This document shows, piece by piece, positions 23,331 to 36,206 of a stretch of DNA of 64,000 bases. Position 1 is the first letter of the stretch. Each line of letters starts with the position of its first letter. The stretch is from Archegozetes longisetosus (Eukaryota > Arthropoda > Arachnida > Sarcoptiformes > Trhypochthoniidae). The stretch is taken from positions 6,955,288 to 7,019,287 of the forward strand of contig JAEMBT020000009.1 of assembly GCA_018873245.2 (NCBI GenBank). Reading direction: 5' to 3'. The position numbers were made by a program, and so were the translations under genes. The notes beneath the pieces were generated by a model, which was not told the origin of the DNA, did not search any database, and saw only the letters and a program-made list of their open reading frames with translations.

Positions 23331-23810
23331 CTCTTCGTCTTAACCGTGGGATAGAATGTCCCAAGTTTGACTTTAAAATCAGCTAAAATCAACAGAATGT
23401 CGTCATTTCTTGAAAATCTAACTATTCCTCAGTCATCTTCTGACTGAATGACAATAATCCTGATTAATTTAAACTTCTAACTTAATTTTAAAGAATCTTA
23501 AAGAAATTTTTTCTGGTAACGTATGTTTTTAAGGACACAAATTCCTACTAACATCACAGTGCTTCGTGTTTAGAATATATGTCGCAGCGCTGTAATGTCG
23601 CTACTAGCAATTTTAACCACTGATGACGCTGTAGTAGGTAATGACTATAAATTGATTAATTAGTAAATTAAATCAATGAAAACAAGGGCTAACTTTGATT
23701 CTGAAAGCATTCGGACTAACCTAGAATGGATATAAAGCGTGGAAAACGTGGGGTAGCATTCTACGCCACAGTTAATTTTACGTATTCGGAAGTTAAGTTG
23801 TGACGAAAGG
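23331..23810. mobile_element. piggyBac-type MITE, copy 3 (reverse orientation)
   Basis: 480 bp, TTAA at 23327-23330 and 23811-23814. The family core is inverted here (CTGATGACGCTGTAG), so it lies opposite to copies 1 and 2. The right end, TAAGTTGTGACGAAAGG, corresponds to the left end of copy 1. Confidence 0.85.
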
Positions 23811-24296
23811 TTAAACAGTCATATGACTTAACATCAAAAATCAAAAGTAAAGTATATTTTCACATTTAATGTATAATTTATTGTAAGGAGCTTTAATCTG
23901 TGGACTGTACGGACCAAATATTATCGAGATAAACAATTAGACCATGATTAGCACATTGCAATCATCTATTCTATCGATCATCTAAAATACCTAAATATTA
24001 AAATTAAGTTGAATACAGTTTGCAATCTAAAATATTTGTTGTATACAACAGTATATATCTTAAGCACGCGACTTTCCAAGTTGACGGTAATTAATGTTCT
24101 AAAACCTTTATTACAGTGTTTTTCAGTTCAATTTTGATCTATTGCATTGCTATTTTTAATGTAAACCTTAAACCCTGTCGAACCGATAGTTCTTCTCAAA
24201 GCTATTTGTAATTCAAAAGTTTATTTCAATATGCGAAAAGATGCCAAAACATACAATTAAATGACCGGATATTCTAATAAATTAATTCTCAATTAT

Positions 24297-25283
24297 CTCT
24301 CTATTAAGACTGGGGAATATGCATTTTTCCATATTTTTATAATAATTTGAACAATTCTGAGAAGAAATAAATTCAGAAGTGAATGAACTGCTTGATACAG
24401 TTCATCCTCATTATTAGATTGATATCTTTTGGTCATGGACTTGCATTGATTGAACGGATTCTCAATCGGATTCAAAAATGGTGAATAAGGAGACAGAAAG
24501 ACTGCGTGATGACCATGAGATTGAATCAGATTGACTATCAATTCAGTCTTATTGAACCTGGCGTTGTCCATAATCAGGTACGCGCCTTCGATGCTGTTTA
24601 GGCGCAAATGTTCAGTGAGTTTGTTCAGAAAGAGCCCATAATCCTCTGTATAATATGCTTTGTCTTGAACTTCAAAGAGGAGCGATTCATCGCAGTTGCG
24701 ATCGAGTAATTGCGACTTCTTAATTGCCTGACATTTTTTGTAGACCGAGTTCATTTTGCTGGACGACCATATGAAGATCTAGAGAAGATTTGGACACCCG
24801 TTTCATCCAAGAAAAACATTCTTTCTCTTTTAGGCAATAATCGGTTGTATTCAACTGTATATCGATATCGTTTTTCAATAACATCAGGGTTATCTCTTCT
24901 TTCAGGAATTAAAGTCAATAGTTTGAATGAATGATGGAGTTGTTTGAGAGCCCTATCAACAGTTGAGGAAGATATCACTATTTGCTATTCATCGAAACAC
25001 TTTTCTACTAAATTTTTAAGAGTTAGCTCACAGTCTTCATCAACTCAGTCGCATATCTCCTTTTTTTGTCAATCACTTAAAATAGATTTTCTTCTTCCAG
25101 TTTGTTTCTTCTCGTCTCTTCCTTCTTTTTGAAAAACTTTATAAATTTCTCGAGCGGCAGACTCTTTAACTTTCGATCCACTATTCATTTTGCAACAATC
25201 AGTTTTCTGATTTCATTATTAATTTTTTGCTTTCTTCTACCTGAGTTGATATTAGAAGGTATTGATTGTGTCATATCTTCCAT
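24297..25283 (-). pseudogene. Tc1/IS630-type transposase, decayed
   Basis: A DDE transposase read on the minus strand from an ATG at 25283 (MEDMTQSIPSN). The N-terminal half has an HTH-like region ending ISSSTVDRALKQL and contains several in-frame stops and frame changes. The catalytic part shows FLDETGVQIFSRSSYGRPAK (first Asp), IMDNARFNK (second Asp) and SPYSPFLNPIEN (Glu), with 34 residues between the second Asp and Glu (DD34E). A TGA follows GRPAK where the family has a small residue. Terminal repeats were not located. It is related in class to, but clearly different from, the Tc1 at 11374 and the mariner at 38645. Confidence 0.8.
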
Positions 25284-25615
25284 TCCAATAATAAAAATTA
25301 AAAAAATTTGATTTAAACTTAAATTGCTCTGTAATCAAATGAAATCAAATGTATTCTGCGCAACAAATAAGATATATAATAAAGCTACAAATAGTAATCA
25401 GATTAACACAAATATTTTTGAGATAAGCAACCGGTTCTCATAAGGATTAAACTAAGTACACAAATAGCAATGCGATAAATACAAATTAAAGTGAGAAATA
25501 CTGTATAATAATTTACTTGTCGATTAATGATTAAAACAATTGAATATCGATTTAAATAGAGTCAATTGATAAAAGTTATATTAGTTCTGTGAAAAAGAAT
25601 TCTCGTATTAGCCTT

Positions 25616-27570
25616 ACAAGAAGGTTAGATGACTATCAGGAACTGATCTTTAACAATTTTTTGCCAAAATATGTTACACATCATAATAACAATAAAAATA
25701 CCTATAAACCAGTTACTAAAATTGCTTATTTCAACTAAAATCTTTAAACTAACTTTAAGAGATTATTCACAAAGAAATAAGTAAAATAGAAGAAATGATC
25801 AGCAAGTACAAGTGATAAATAAATCCCCTCGACATTGAGTATGAATTTTGAAGCAAGCTTATTTTAAAAAATTCATTTGAAAAATTATATATTTACTCCT
25901 AACTCATTATTGGCTAAAGTTATTCGATTAAGAAATAATGTGAAATCATTAAATACATGCAAAAATGTATGATTTTACAGCAACAGACACGAAAGTTTTC
26001 TGAGAACCTACAAGCATGATAATCTAGATATATACTCTACACGATAAACGGAAGATCGGATCAGGAACTCAGGGCACTAGGATTCTAGGACCAGATTTTG
26101 ACGCCTATGTTTTATGGTCCTCCAATATAGGTATTATTTTAAAGAACACGTCGAGTAGGTACCTATAGCCCAAGCCGGGAACCCCTTAGACCCATTAGTC
26201 CGGACTGACCTAGTTATTCAATTAAGAAATAGTATGAAATCATTAAATACACGCAGAAAAGTTACGACATCAGAGCACCATACATTGGGAGTTTTTGAAA
26301 ACCTAGAGGCATGATAATCTAGATATATATACTACTATATAAAAAAAAGATCGCACCAGGAACTCAAGGCAATAGGGCTCCTAGGACCAGACTTTGACAC
26401 CTTGCGTCATCCAACAAGAGTATCATTTGAAACAACTCGTCGATTAAGTACATATAGCCTAAGTTCCATGTATCTAGGGCCTTTAGTTTCAGTGTTACAC
26501 GCTTATATCGGTGACGTGAACTGTAAATTTGATAGTAGCTATATTATTGCAACAATGGTGTTTTTATTAATCGGATAGTAAATTTGATAGTAATGGATTG
26601 AGGATGTTTTTGTTAACCTACAACAAAATTTTTCCAACTGTTAGATCACGTGCTCTTTCATTTATCGAGTAGAGTATATATCTAGATTACGATGCTCCTA
26701 GGCTTTCAGAATCCCTCCCTGTCTGATGTTCTAAAATCGGGTCTTGTTTGTATGTATTTAATGATTTCATACTATTTCTTAATTGAATAACTTTAATCCA
26801 GTAATAGTTTAGAAATAAATAATGCGAGTTCATAAAGTATTTCGCACCCACAATTTATCAATTATTGATAGAACTCAAGGTCCTATTTCTAAGTTTGAAA
26901 TTGTAAACAAATGTTTTTCTGAATCCTGGCTATTTTCGGATTCAGAAATACGTGTGTAAACAACTCATTGATCACTTATTAATAAGTGATCTTTGAGTTC
27001 CTTTAGCTGATCACGTAGCTGGTCAGCGACAAATGATCAGCAAATAACATAAGTCGATAAACACGTGATTTTGGCCTCAACTTCAAACTTATTTAAAGGG
27101 TCGTTTGAGGAGTTGAGTGGGAGTTCGTGTTCGTGTCCAGCTCGAGAATAGCTGACTTCATGTACAATTGTTTCGTGAAATCCAATAAAGTAATTGTACG
27201 CAAAGTTCTGTTGTGTTCTTTTTTGACTAAGTAAGTGAAGCAAAAAGAAAAGTGCAGCGCAGTCCATCATAATAGGATCTTGCACTTACAATATATAATT
27301 TATTAGAATGATTTTTTAAAAAAATAAGTTTATTTTAAAATTTACACTCAATGTTCAGGAGATTATTTATTACTTGTACTTGCTGCTCGTTTCTTCTATT
27401 TACTTATTTCTTTATGAATAATCTTTATCTTAAGTTAGTTTAAAATAAAGATTTTAGTTGAAATAAGCAATTTTAGCAACTGGTTTATAGGTATTTTTAT
27501 TATGTTGTGTAATATATTTTGGCAAAAATCTTTAAAAAAAATCCGCTTCCTGATTACCTAGCTACCTTGT
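25616..27570. mobile_element. Large foldback element with internal repeats
   Basis: About 1.95 kb. Outer arms of about 200 bp are inverted copies: left 25616-25825 (ACAAGAAGG...ATCAGGAA, TTGCCAAAATATGTTACAC, AGCAAGTACAAGTGATAAATA) and right about 27355-27570. Inside, a 300-bp block is present twice in direct order (about 25910-26190 and 26205-26500, each with AAATCATTAAATACA and GCATGATAATCTAGATATATA) and once inverted (about 26620-26820). A perfect-stem palindrome GATCACTTATTAATAAGTGATC sits at 26971-26992. No transposase frame was recognised and no target duplication confirmed. Confidence 0.65.
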
Positions 27571-27669
27571 TAGTGTAATCTTTCGACCTTGTTCTTATCA
27601 GCTCTATTCCAACTTCAAGTTATCGTGTCATAGGCTGTACCTTTAATTTATAAGTCTCTAAAATGTGAT

Positions 27670-27949
27670 ATTTGCTTTACAATAGCAACTATTCTGTTAG
27701 TCGTTATACTAGTATTTCACCCAAGTATTTATTCGATCATAAAATATAGACGGCTTGGGTATTAACTCATTAGAAGAAGTGATCAAAGCTTTTGTGACTT
27801 TTTATATGGATATCTATCAGTATATCATAAGCTTTTTTGTTGGTATTCTTATCAGATACTTTGTAAGAAAGAATCAGAACGATAAGAATCTAATGAATAA
27901 AACACTATTCTTAAAGCTGTTATCTATTTTAAATGTAATAGAAGTATGA
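27670..27949 (+). pseudogene. NRF-6-like gene fragment (exon 6 remnant)
   Basis: A decayed copy of the middle of the acyltransferase domain. One frame gives FTIATILLVVILVFHPSIY and, after a shift, SLEEVIKAFVTFYMDIYQYIISFFVGILIRYFV. This lines up with TGIIVTIMLMLF... and SVDQITRSLMRYYFG...YLTPFVTGILVGYLI of gene A, including the position before the helix break. Flanking exons were not recognised. It shows that a third NRF-6-like locus once existed between genes A and B. Confidence 0.6.
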
Positions 27950-28181
27950 TTTTTATCAAAACAGACATTTATTCTGATTGGATCTTCAATAATTTTAGTT
28001 TTCTTAATCGAGTAAATAAAAAATTTTGAGAAAAGCAACAATCAATAGTCCCTTGAAATTTAATAAAATCAAAAGAATATAATATTTGCAGTTTAAAAGA
28101 TGGTCTTCGATGCTTCATAAAATGTTATCACTTAGTTTACTAAATATGAAATTATATTATGACCAACGTACTCTATGAGTT

Positions 28182-28596
28182 GGGTGATCAAGTGTCCCGC
28201 ATTGTGCGGAATTGTCCAGCATCTAAGAGATGTGTCCCGCATCCCGCATGCACCTTTTGTTGGACAGAAAATATCATAGATTTTAAGATTTATTTTTAAA
28301 AGTGTCCACTGCATGTTTTTGTTTAAAGCAAAGAATCCAATTTTGTTGCAACATGTTTCTTATATTAAAATTTGTGGAAGTCTATATAAAAAATTCTTAA
28401 TCCTTTTATCATATACCCTGTTTTCACTTACATCGTGTGTGACTCTTATAAAGTACAGATCTCAACCAAATCTTTAGTTTAAATTTAAAATAATTGTTAT
28501 TTCGAGCTTAAACTTAAAACGCACTTTATAAAAAATCACTTTATAAGGTAACCAGATTTTTAATCCCGCATTTAACATTTTTGGACTTGGTCACCT
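28182..28596. mobile_element. MITE with GGGTGAYCAAGT ends
   Basis: About 415 bp from GGGTGATCAAGTGTCCCGCA to the inverted ACTTGGTCACCT. TCCCGCAT-type repeats sit near the left end and ATCCCGCATT near the right. The ends resemble the element at 15937-16467. No coding region. Confidence 0.55.
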
Positions 28597-28602
28597 TATT
28601 TA

Positions 28603-30704
28603 TGAGACAGTTTCTAGAAGAATAATCGTATAGTTCAGGATTAATGAAAAGATCTATAGGAAGAATTTAAATTTTTAAGACCAGAATAAAGTATCAGCTC
28701 ATTAATGAAATTAACATAAACCATTTTTAATATTCTGATTCAATCAAATCCTCTAAATTAGGACAAGATATTCGTTGTATGGATCGCTCATATAATACTA
28801 TCCGTATTATCTTATCAACTATGTTCCACAAATTTAGCTCAAAAATCAAGTTTCTCAAATGCTTCTACAAATGTTGACTTTGCCCATTAATGTTACTCTC
28901 ATTCAAATCTAATGAACTTGAGGTATATAAAACAAAATAAACTAATTTTATGAAAAATTCAAGCTTTAGGAATGAAAAGCTTTTAAATATCTTTAAAAAT
29001 AACCTTAATGATTAAATTTACCCATTACTCTAATAAGAAAATTTGTATTTAAGAAATCAACAATTTTTGTTGAATAGTTAAAATTTCTTTACAAGTCTGA
29101 AGTCTTTAAGATAGTTAAGGACAATATTAAAACAATTAAATATCAATTAATAATCTAACAATTATTAATAATATAAACTTCTGTTAATCTTTAATATTAT
29201 CTTGATAATGTTCATAACATGTAACTAGAAATTCGTAATTTTCAATGGCAAGTTCACAAAAAATTCTCAAATTTTGAGAGATTATCTAGGATTTTATTTT
29301 TACATTACATTCAATACAATGAATCGAAAAAAGTTAAAACATTTACGCAAAGCTACTGTTGTAAAAATAAATTTTCTAAACAAATCTGTTCAGAAAGTTT
29401 CTAGAAACTCACCTAAAATCAAGAAATTTCTTTTTGAACCTCTCACTGAAAAATATGAACCTCTCAGTACATGTTATGGACAATATTAAAATTATATTAA
29501 AAATCAACAAAATTTGCATAATTAGAAATTGATCGTTCATAAATTAACATTTAAGATTTTCAACTGAGCGATTAATTTCTAAAATACTAGTAATTGTCAA
29601 ACAGTAGTTTTGATTCAATAAAAAATGTTTACTGAGTATAAATTTTTTGATTTGCCAAGTGATTTAAATTAATTTTTGAGGCATTTTTATTTTAAAAACT
29701 ATTTTGCTTCATTTCCTCATTTTCATTACCTTCCAATAGGAGTAAGGTCTCCAGTTCATCGAAATCTTTCTAGGAATTTACCAACGCTACTCAAAATTTT
29801 TTAATAAAAAACCATTATAATCTAAATGTCATTTATTCGAGTAATAAATTACTTCAAACTTGTATGTTATCGATTTTGAATAATTGAATAATTGATATTT
29901 CACAATCATTAATAAAATGTTTTTATAAAGATTTTTCTGCTATATACAAAAGTAACATGTGTTATTTAATATATTAAACATATTTATTAAAAGAATAGTA
30001 TAGAAAGCAACACCCGAAATCATTTGTATCCAGAAGTACGACAAGAGACATTAAGCTTGAGGCTATATCATAAAAAATTAAGTTAAAACATGATTAATTA
30101 GAACAAAACTAAATTACAAATTAATTATTGCAACAAAAATATTTTTAAGCTCATTCACTTAAGTCCTCTAACTTTTTCTAGAATCTAAAAGTGTATCCTG
30201 AGCACTTAACTGGAAATAAGTGTCCCGAGCACAAATCCAGAGAGTACACGCCTGGTCGTCTCAAACTCTCATTGGATATGTATGTAAGACATCTTCTACT
30301 AATTAGAATAAAGCTAATCCTTTGTCCTTAGACTGTATAAAACTTGACAATCAATAAAAATTCTAGAAAGTTTCTTCAGAAATTTTCTTTTTACAACACT
30401 AGATTATGTGATATCTATTCAATTATTTATTTATTTAACTGATATTCAATCAAGTATGAAAATCAAAATAATTGTTTTTCTATTACTTTTAATATAAATT
30501 AAATTCTGACACATGTCTAGAGTTAGAGAACACTAAATTTAGTTTAATTTTCACAAAAATATTATCTTATATTGATCAAACAATTAAATACTCGAAAAAA
30601 CTGATTTTAATTCACTTGACGAATTACTAATTTAATAAATTATGTGACTGAGAATCAATCGAATTTTATGTTGTATCTTTCCAAGAAACTCAGGAAAAGT
30701 GTAT
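28603..30704. other. Duplicated non-coding segment, paralogous to 61330-62490
   Basis: No functional gene recognised. From about 28940 to 30360 it aligns in direct order with 61330-62490, for example AAACAATTAAATATCAA, TATCGATTTTGAATAATTGAATAATT and CAACACCCGAAATCATTTG. A short frame at 29274-29489 has only a loose counterpart at 61714-61920 and is not convincing as a gene. A TATAAAA lies near 30338 in both copies. Confidence 0.55.
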
Positions 30705-33180
30705 TTATTTAGCAGTTTGTAGAAGAATAATCGTATAATTCAATACGAATGTGAATATCCATGAAAAGAAATACCAATGTTGAGTGAATCGCAAAATTCA
30801 ATATTCAAAATCGTAGTCAAAACTGTTGTGTTTCTACCGGTATGAGTGTTGTAAGTTTCAAAGCAGCAAAATCTCCAACAGTAAAACCAAAATTTGTTTC
30901 GCGGGATACAGTCTTAAATAAAACCAATTACTTATATTCTGAGTCTTCAAAACTTGCATTCAATTTATCCAAAACAGCATATTTTCTATCAGACTCTTCA
31001 TGAACTAAACCATTCATGTAAAAACTAATAATCAACTTAAAATATGACAAGATACTTCTGAATGCGAATAATTTTGAGTCTTGCTTAAGAATTGGGTTAT
31101 TGTGATATAGAGCTAATCTGTGAATATTTGAGATGTCGGCAATCATTGTATCCAGAATATCAATAATTGTTATGATTGAAAATAACTTATCTAATACATT
31201 ACTTTTATTCCTAATTGTGACAAATAAAATTTTCATTTCCACTAATTTATAATTTTCCAATTGTTTCTCTTATTAGTTGTGTCTAATGAGTAAAAGATAT
31301 TTAAATTTGCTAACAATAATTCATTTTTAAATTTAACCGAGAAATCAAACTTAAATAAAAAATACCTGTATTACTATAAAACTTTTGAACTAGATTATTT
31401 GATTTGAGCCGTGCATTGAAAGAAATACAACGATATAGTCCATGTTAATAAAGGGACGCTCCAAACAGATATAAATCCACATATTCTGAGTAAATGAATT
31501 ACTGATGAGCGAGTCTGGACCTCAAGACGGTTAAAGACCTGGGACCTGAGGTCCTGAGGTCCTAATGTCCGGGTCCGAGTCCTTATATTTGGCAGAAGTC
31601 CAGTTCCGGGTCCGAGTCCAGGTCTTTGATAAAGACTTCAGGTCCTGGACTCGGACTCCCTTTAAAACTTAAAAATTAATAGACAAAATATTATCATTCA
31701 AAAATTTTAATTTTTATTAAATCATTGATAGTAATATCAACAAATATTAATATAATATTAATCATTTATTCTAAAATTGCAAAATAAGTGGTTCATGAAA
31801 CGAGATACACGCAATGTGTAACAGAATTAATGCTCAATTGACTTCTCTTTTTGCTAATCAAATCTCCAGATTTGAAAATACGTGTTTTGAAGAAACACTA
31901 TGCTGGAGCGATAAGTATTTCAAATGCAAAATGTAAAAGATAAGGAAATCCTAAACAATTGTTTCCACGAAAACAAAGGCTCAGTTTTCCAATCAGCGAT
32001 AAGCAAACGTACTTTTCAATTTCATCGTATGTTTCAACTTTTGTCTTTACAAATTTAGAGACAAACGAAACATTTGAACTTTCAATTTGAAATTGAATGA
32101 TCTGATGATAATTTTTCTTGAAGAAATCAACAAATACTTGTTTTACAGTTTGATCATTCTCAGAAAAATCGAGTTTCAAGTGAAGTCAAGTATAACAGCA
32201 AATTTTGTGATATCAGTTTCAAGTAAATCTTTATACTTATCAAACTTCAAAAGCATATTTCAGCTTAAAGTTTAATCGAACTGTTACTTGAATTATTGTG
32301 ATCATTTAATTGTTAATAAAAAGTTTGAGAACTAGCAAAATTAAGCATATGCTTACTTCGTGTTATAAGTTTGTTCCCTCTTTGAATGATTTCAAAAGTC
32401 ACTCAATTCCTCACATAAAAGGCAATTATTATCAAATATTTCGCTTACAGAATTGTTTTGTATCAGAGTCAGGGTCATGAGGCCCGAGTCTTAAAGATTT
32501 GAAGAAACAAGGTCCCGAGTCCGGGTCCGAGTCTTGAGGTCGAGGTCCGAGTCCAGGTCTTCAATTTTCCAAGAGGTCCGAGCCCGGGTCCTGGGTTAGA
32601 GGTCCAGGTCCCAGGTCCGAGTCTTTCAAAAAGACCTGAAGACTCGGACCTGCTCATCAGTAAAATGAATACTGAATGAATACACTGAAAATACAATAGA
32701 ATCCATATGATACTTTGTGTTATAAGTTTGATTAATAAAATTCGAGCCAATCACTCCTGTCGGAACTAATATGTGACATATCCATATAATAAATACTATA
32801 ATTTGATTTTTCTTCAACTCAGTCTTATGTTTAGAGAAGATTTTGAAAAATTTTAAGACCATTTCGGTTCAAAAATTAAAGATTTGCTGAAATATGTATG
32901 GCTTGTAATTCACTGCTCATAGATAACATATACTGTGATGCAATTAAACCTGAATTGTGAACATTTGCCAAATGAAATTCGCTTATTATGTTATAGAAAG
33001 CGACAATATTCGATAAAATGATTAGAGTTTGACCGAAATATTCATAATATTTAAGACATCTATTTATATAATATTTCTTATCAGAATCAATAGCAATGCT
33101 TCCGAAAGTAAAAAAAAGATGCGATAAAACCATAAATAAATTCTAATTGTTCTCAAAGCTCTTGAATTGATTGCTGACAT
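30705..33180 (-). pseudogene. Gustatory-receptor-like pseudogene split by a hAT element
   Basis: Three-exon receptor of the same family as the array at 46901-59961. Exon 1 starts at ATG 33180 (MSAINSRALRTIRIYLWFYRIFF). It has a frame change in a run of eight T, an in-frame TAA at 32876-32878 where relatives have an aromatic residue before LNRNG, and the 1,163-bp hAT insertion at 31500-32662. It ends near 31366 after RICGFISVWSVPLLTW. Exon 2 (about 31270-30840) holds NGLVHEESDRKYAVLDKLNA. Exon 3 (about 30758-30705) encodes the last helix, FVLNYTIILLQTAK. The base before exon 3 reads GG where relatives have the AG acceptor. These lesions make it clearly non-functional. Confidence 0.85.
31500..32662 (-). 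mobile_element. Non-autonomous hAT element with 8-bp target duplication
   Basis: 1,163 bp starting TACTGATGAGCGAGTC and ending GCTCATCAGTA, flanked by perfect copies of AAATGAAT (31492-31499, 32663-32670). Both ends are packed with GGTCCGAGTCC-like subterminal repeats, typical transposase-binding arrays. Minus-strand remnants of a hAT transposase (31898-32179 and just below, with YLLHFAFEILI and KSGDLISKKR) lie inside, broken by stops. It interrupts exon 1 of the receptor pseudogene. A truncated relative lies at 48537-49190. Confidence 0.9.
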
Positions 33181-34650
33181 TTTTCAATTTACAGATAATC
33201 AATATTTATATTTCAAGAAAAATACTCAAAAAAATTATTTGTTTCAGTGATTTGAGAATTTTTAATTATATTTCAGAATACTTGCCAACCTTAATAAGAG
33301 CTATCGATTCTCAATAGGCTTTCGGAGTAGGTGGGGGAAGTAATACCTTAACTGAAAAATCTCACAAAGTGGATTTTTCCAAGCCTACTGCAGGATCCTT
33401 GTTACAATTAAGTTTGAATTCTTATGCAAATAATTAAATTCAAGTGAATAATTTAAAGATAAGAACAGTTATTAAGTCGGAATAAACTTGAACAGAGTTT
33501 TATAGGGGTAGATGAGAAGTATTCAAAATCCTTAATACACTTTATGAGACAAAGGTTAACGAGTAATAAAGCAAATTTATAGTTAACTTCTAACATAAAA
33601 ATCAATGTTTTTATTTGAAAATGAAAATTTTTATCTGTAGTCAAATTCATCCTGAATTACCTGTGTACAATTAAGAGAAAAATAGAGAAATAATAGTAAA
33701 CGTATTAAAAGAAAATTACGATGCTTATGTTTTAAGTTTATGTAGATTGTAAAACGGGTTTCAGGGTAAAAGTAGCAAACAATGAATTTTCTCTGACTGC
33801 CACCTATTCCGAAACTTTACCCGATTCTCTAATAAATAGCATACGAGCTGTTGATAAATTCATGCTGTTGTGAAGCACTTTACTTCTTGAGTGAAAAGTG
33901 TGTCAAGTTTTGTCAATAGAATAAATAGAGATCTGAATAATATATAGCTTAGAAGAGAAATTTGATTAAGTATTTCATCAATCTTATTATAATTTATAAA
34001 TATAGCTAAAACATTGATAATAATTTTACCATAGAATATTGAAGAAAAACATTTTAATAAACAATTATTCTGATCGATAATTTTAGTTTTCTTAATCGAT
34101 TAAATGGCAAATTTTGAGAATTAACAATCGATAATCTTTTGAAACTAAATCGAGTCTAATGCATATTATATTTGAGTTAATTGGAGTCAAAACTTAGAAA
34201 TAAAGCCATATTTAAAGTTAGTTAAATAGCGGTAATTTTTTAATATGATATAAAAACAGGAATCATCGTAAATAATTATAAAAAAATAAATAATTATGAT
34301 GTGTAGATTAAAGTTTTATTTTTTATAGTAATGAACAACAATTCCTTTTCTATGCTATATCAAAGTGTTAAGCTATAAACATGATTCTTGTCATTCAAAT
34401 TGTAATTTTAATAGATAATCAATTTATTATGTATAGTGAGACCATTTTCGTTTAGTAAACTTTCGAGAAATAGTCTCGTCTCGTTTTATTAATTTTACAA
34501 AAATGATCTTACCTCGTCACACAAGACGAGATAACTCGAGATTTCGAAAAATTTTCTACAAGATAGAATCTCGTTCTCACGACTACTAACTAAGTCAGAA
34601 TTTAATTTTAACTTATAAAAGCCCAAAAAAGGCTTCATATATGATTAAAT
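33181..34650. other. Intergenic DNA, nothing recognised
   Basis: AT-rich. A GC-richer patch at about 33300-33400 has no recognised content. The stretch about 34065-34150 resembles 27970-28065, just after the NRF-6-like remnant, around TAATTTTAGTTTTCTTAATCG, so part may be an old duplicate. Confidence 0.4.
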
Positions 34651-34659
34651 CAATAAATA

Positions 34660-35370
34660 ATTTAAAAGAGCTTTTCTTTAAAATGAATCACATTACACGT
34701 ATAGTAAAAGCATTTCATAGAGTTTGCATGCAAATCAAAGAAGACAATTAAGAAATTCGCTGATATCACTAATTAAGGAGATATTAGTAAAAGCACCTCA
34801 AAGTCAAAAATTTTTTATAAATGAAACGCATCATTTCTTACTACCATTTCCTATTCTTACTTGATGGAGTACTTGGCTTGATGCAGTACTTTATTATAGT
34901 GAAACTTTACAAAAGTTCAAAATTTCATTAATAATCATCAAAGCGAATCTTCAGCAATAGTAAAAGTGAAGTCATTACTCAAAAGTCCCTACAACAATCA
35001 CTTCTAAAAGTATCTGAATATAAATTCTTACCGCAGCTATAAATTCTTAGGAAACATAGTGTTTACATGTTTTAGAATGGTTAAAGATACTCGAAAATGT
35101 CAAGTCTAAACTGGATGGATAGCCGCTCCGAAAATTGACAGTCATTGGAAAAAATAGAGATCTCATTAAGTTTACTTCTGACAATAATAGTTATGATCAC
35201 AGGAAGCCAACAAAGTTCGCACCTCTGGTATCTGTTGACGTCGAGCGTTCATTTTCATTATATAAACGTGTTTTGACTGATAGATGTCAGAATGACACTA
35301 GAAAATATTGAGTATATAAATGTTATGCAGTATAAGTTTTCGGATCAAAATTAATGTATTAATGCTAAAT
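34660..35370 (+). pseudogene. hAT transposase fragment, heavily decayed
   Basis: Broken frames keep the order of hAT landmarks seen at 16486-17194: HITRIVKAFHRVCMQIKEDN near 34690-34750, and the C-terminal APLVSVDVERSFSLYKRV near 35218-35270. Many stops lie between them. Possible ends (GTGAGACC near 34437 and GGTGACAAGATC inverted near 35585) are too weak to call. Confidence 0.6.
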
Positions 35371-36206
35371 TCGAAATTTCAAAATATGCAAAATAGGTGA
35401 AAAATAAGAATATAATTTACCAGCTTTTGGTAACAAAATAAAGCACCTTTAATTAACAAAATTCTTGAGACTGGTTATTATTCACTATTGGACATTTTGA
35501 TGCTTTTGTGGCTTTACGAAATATTTTTTAAATGAAAGAGGAAGATCTTTGAAAAATTTTGTCCCTCATTACACCGATCTAGATCTTGTCACCCTGCTAA
35601 TAGTAGGTCTAATTAATAATAACGTGCAATTAGATTGATTTACTACATTGGGTTAACATATAACTCAAAAAAACTCCTAAAACTGATTAACGAAAATAAA
35701 CTCATCAAAAGAGCGCTTAACTAGTATTACAGATTTACTCTACACATTTATTGATAGATTAATTATTTTTCAGATATTATCTTATAATTTGTTATTGTTA
35801 CTATGTATTACGTGAGTTCAGTGTTTAAAACTACTTTATTAAAATTTAAGTAAAATACATTACATTAATTAAAGAAGATTTACATTTAAAAAATATAAAT
35901 AATTATAAAATATATGAAAATTAATTGGGTTGAGAGTTTATGTGTCTAAGCTATAATTGATGCTTAAATCAGACATAGCTGAACATCACTGGAATGTGTT
36001 TAATGCTTTATGTGATATTTTTTAATCATAGACTCAAGTGTGAGTTGCGCTGAGATTTAGGTTATAGTGTAATTGCGTTGAATGTGAGTTGAACTGAGAG
36101 AGACTATAAAACAGAAAATGATTCACTTCAATTTAATTATACACTAAGCTTTGACAGTAGAAGTTTAATACAAAATAAATAATGAACTAAAATAAGTTTC
36201 TTTCAA

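Noticed and set aside
27037-27285. 82-codon minus-strand frame
   Set aside because: Lies within the foldback element, has no recognised motif and no conservation in the other arm.
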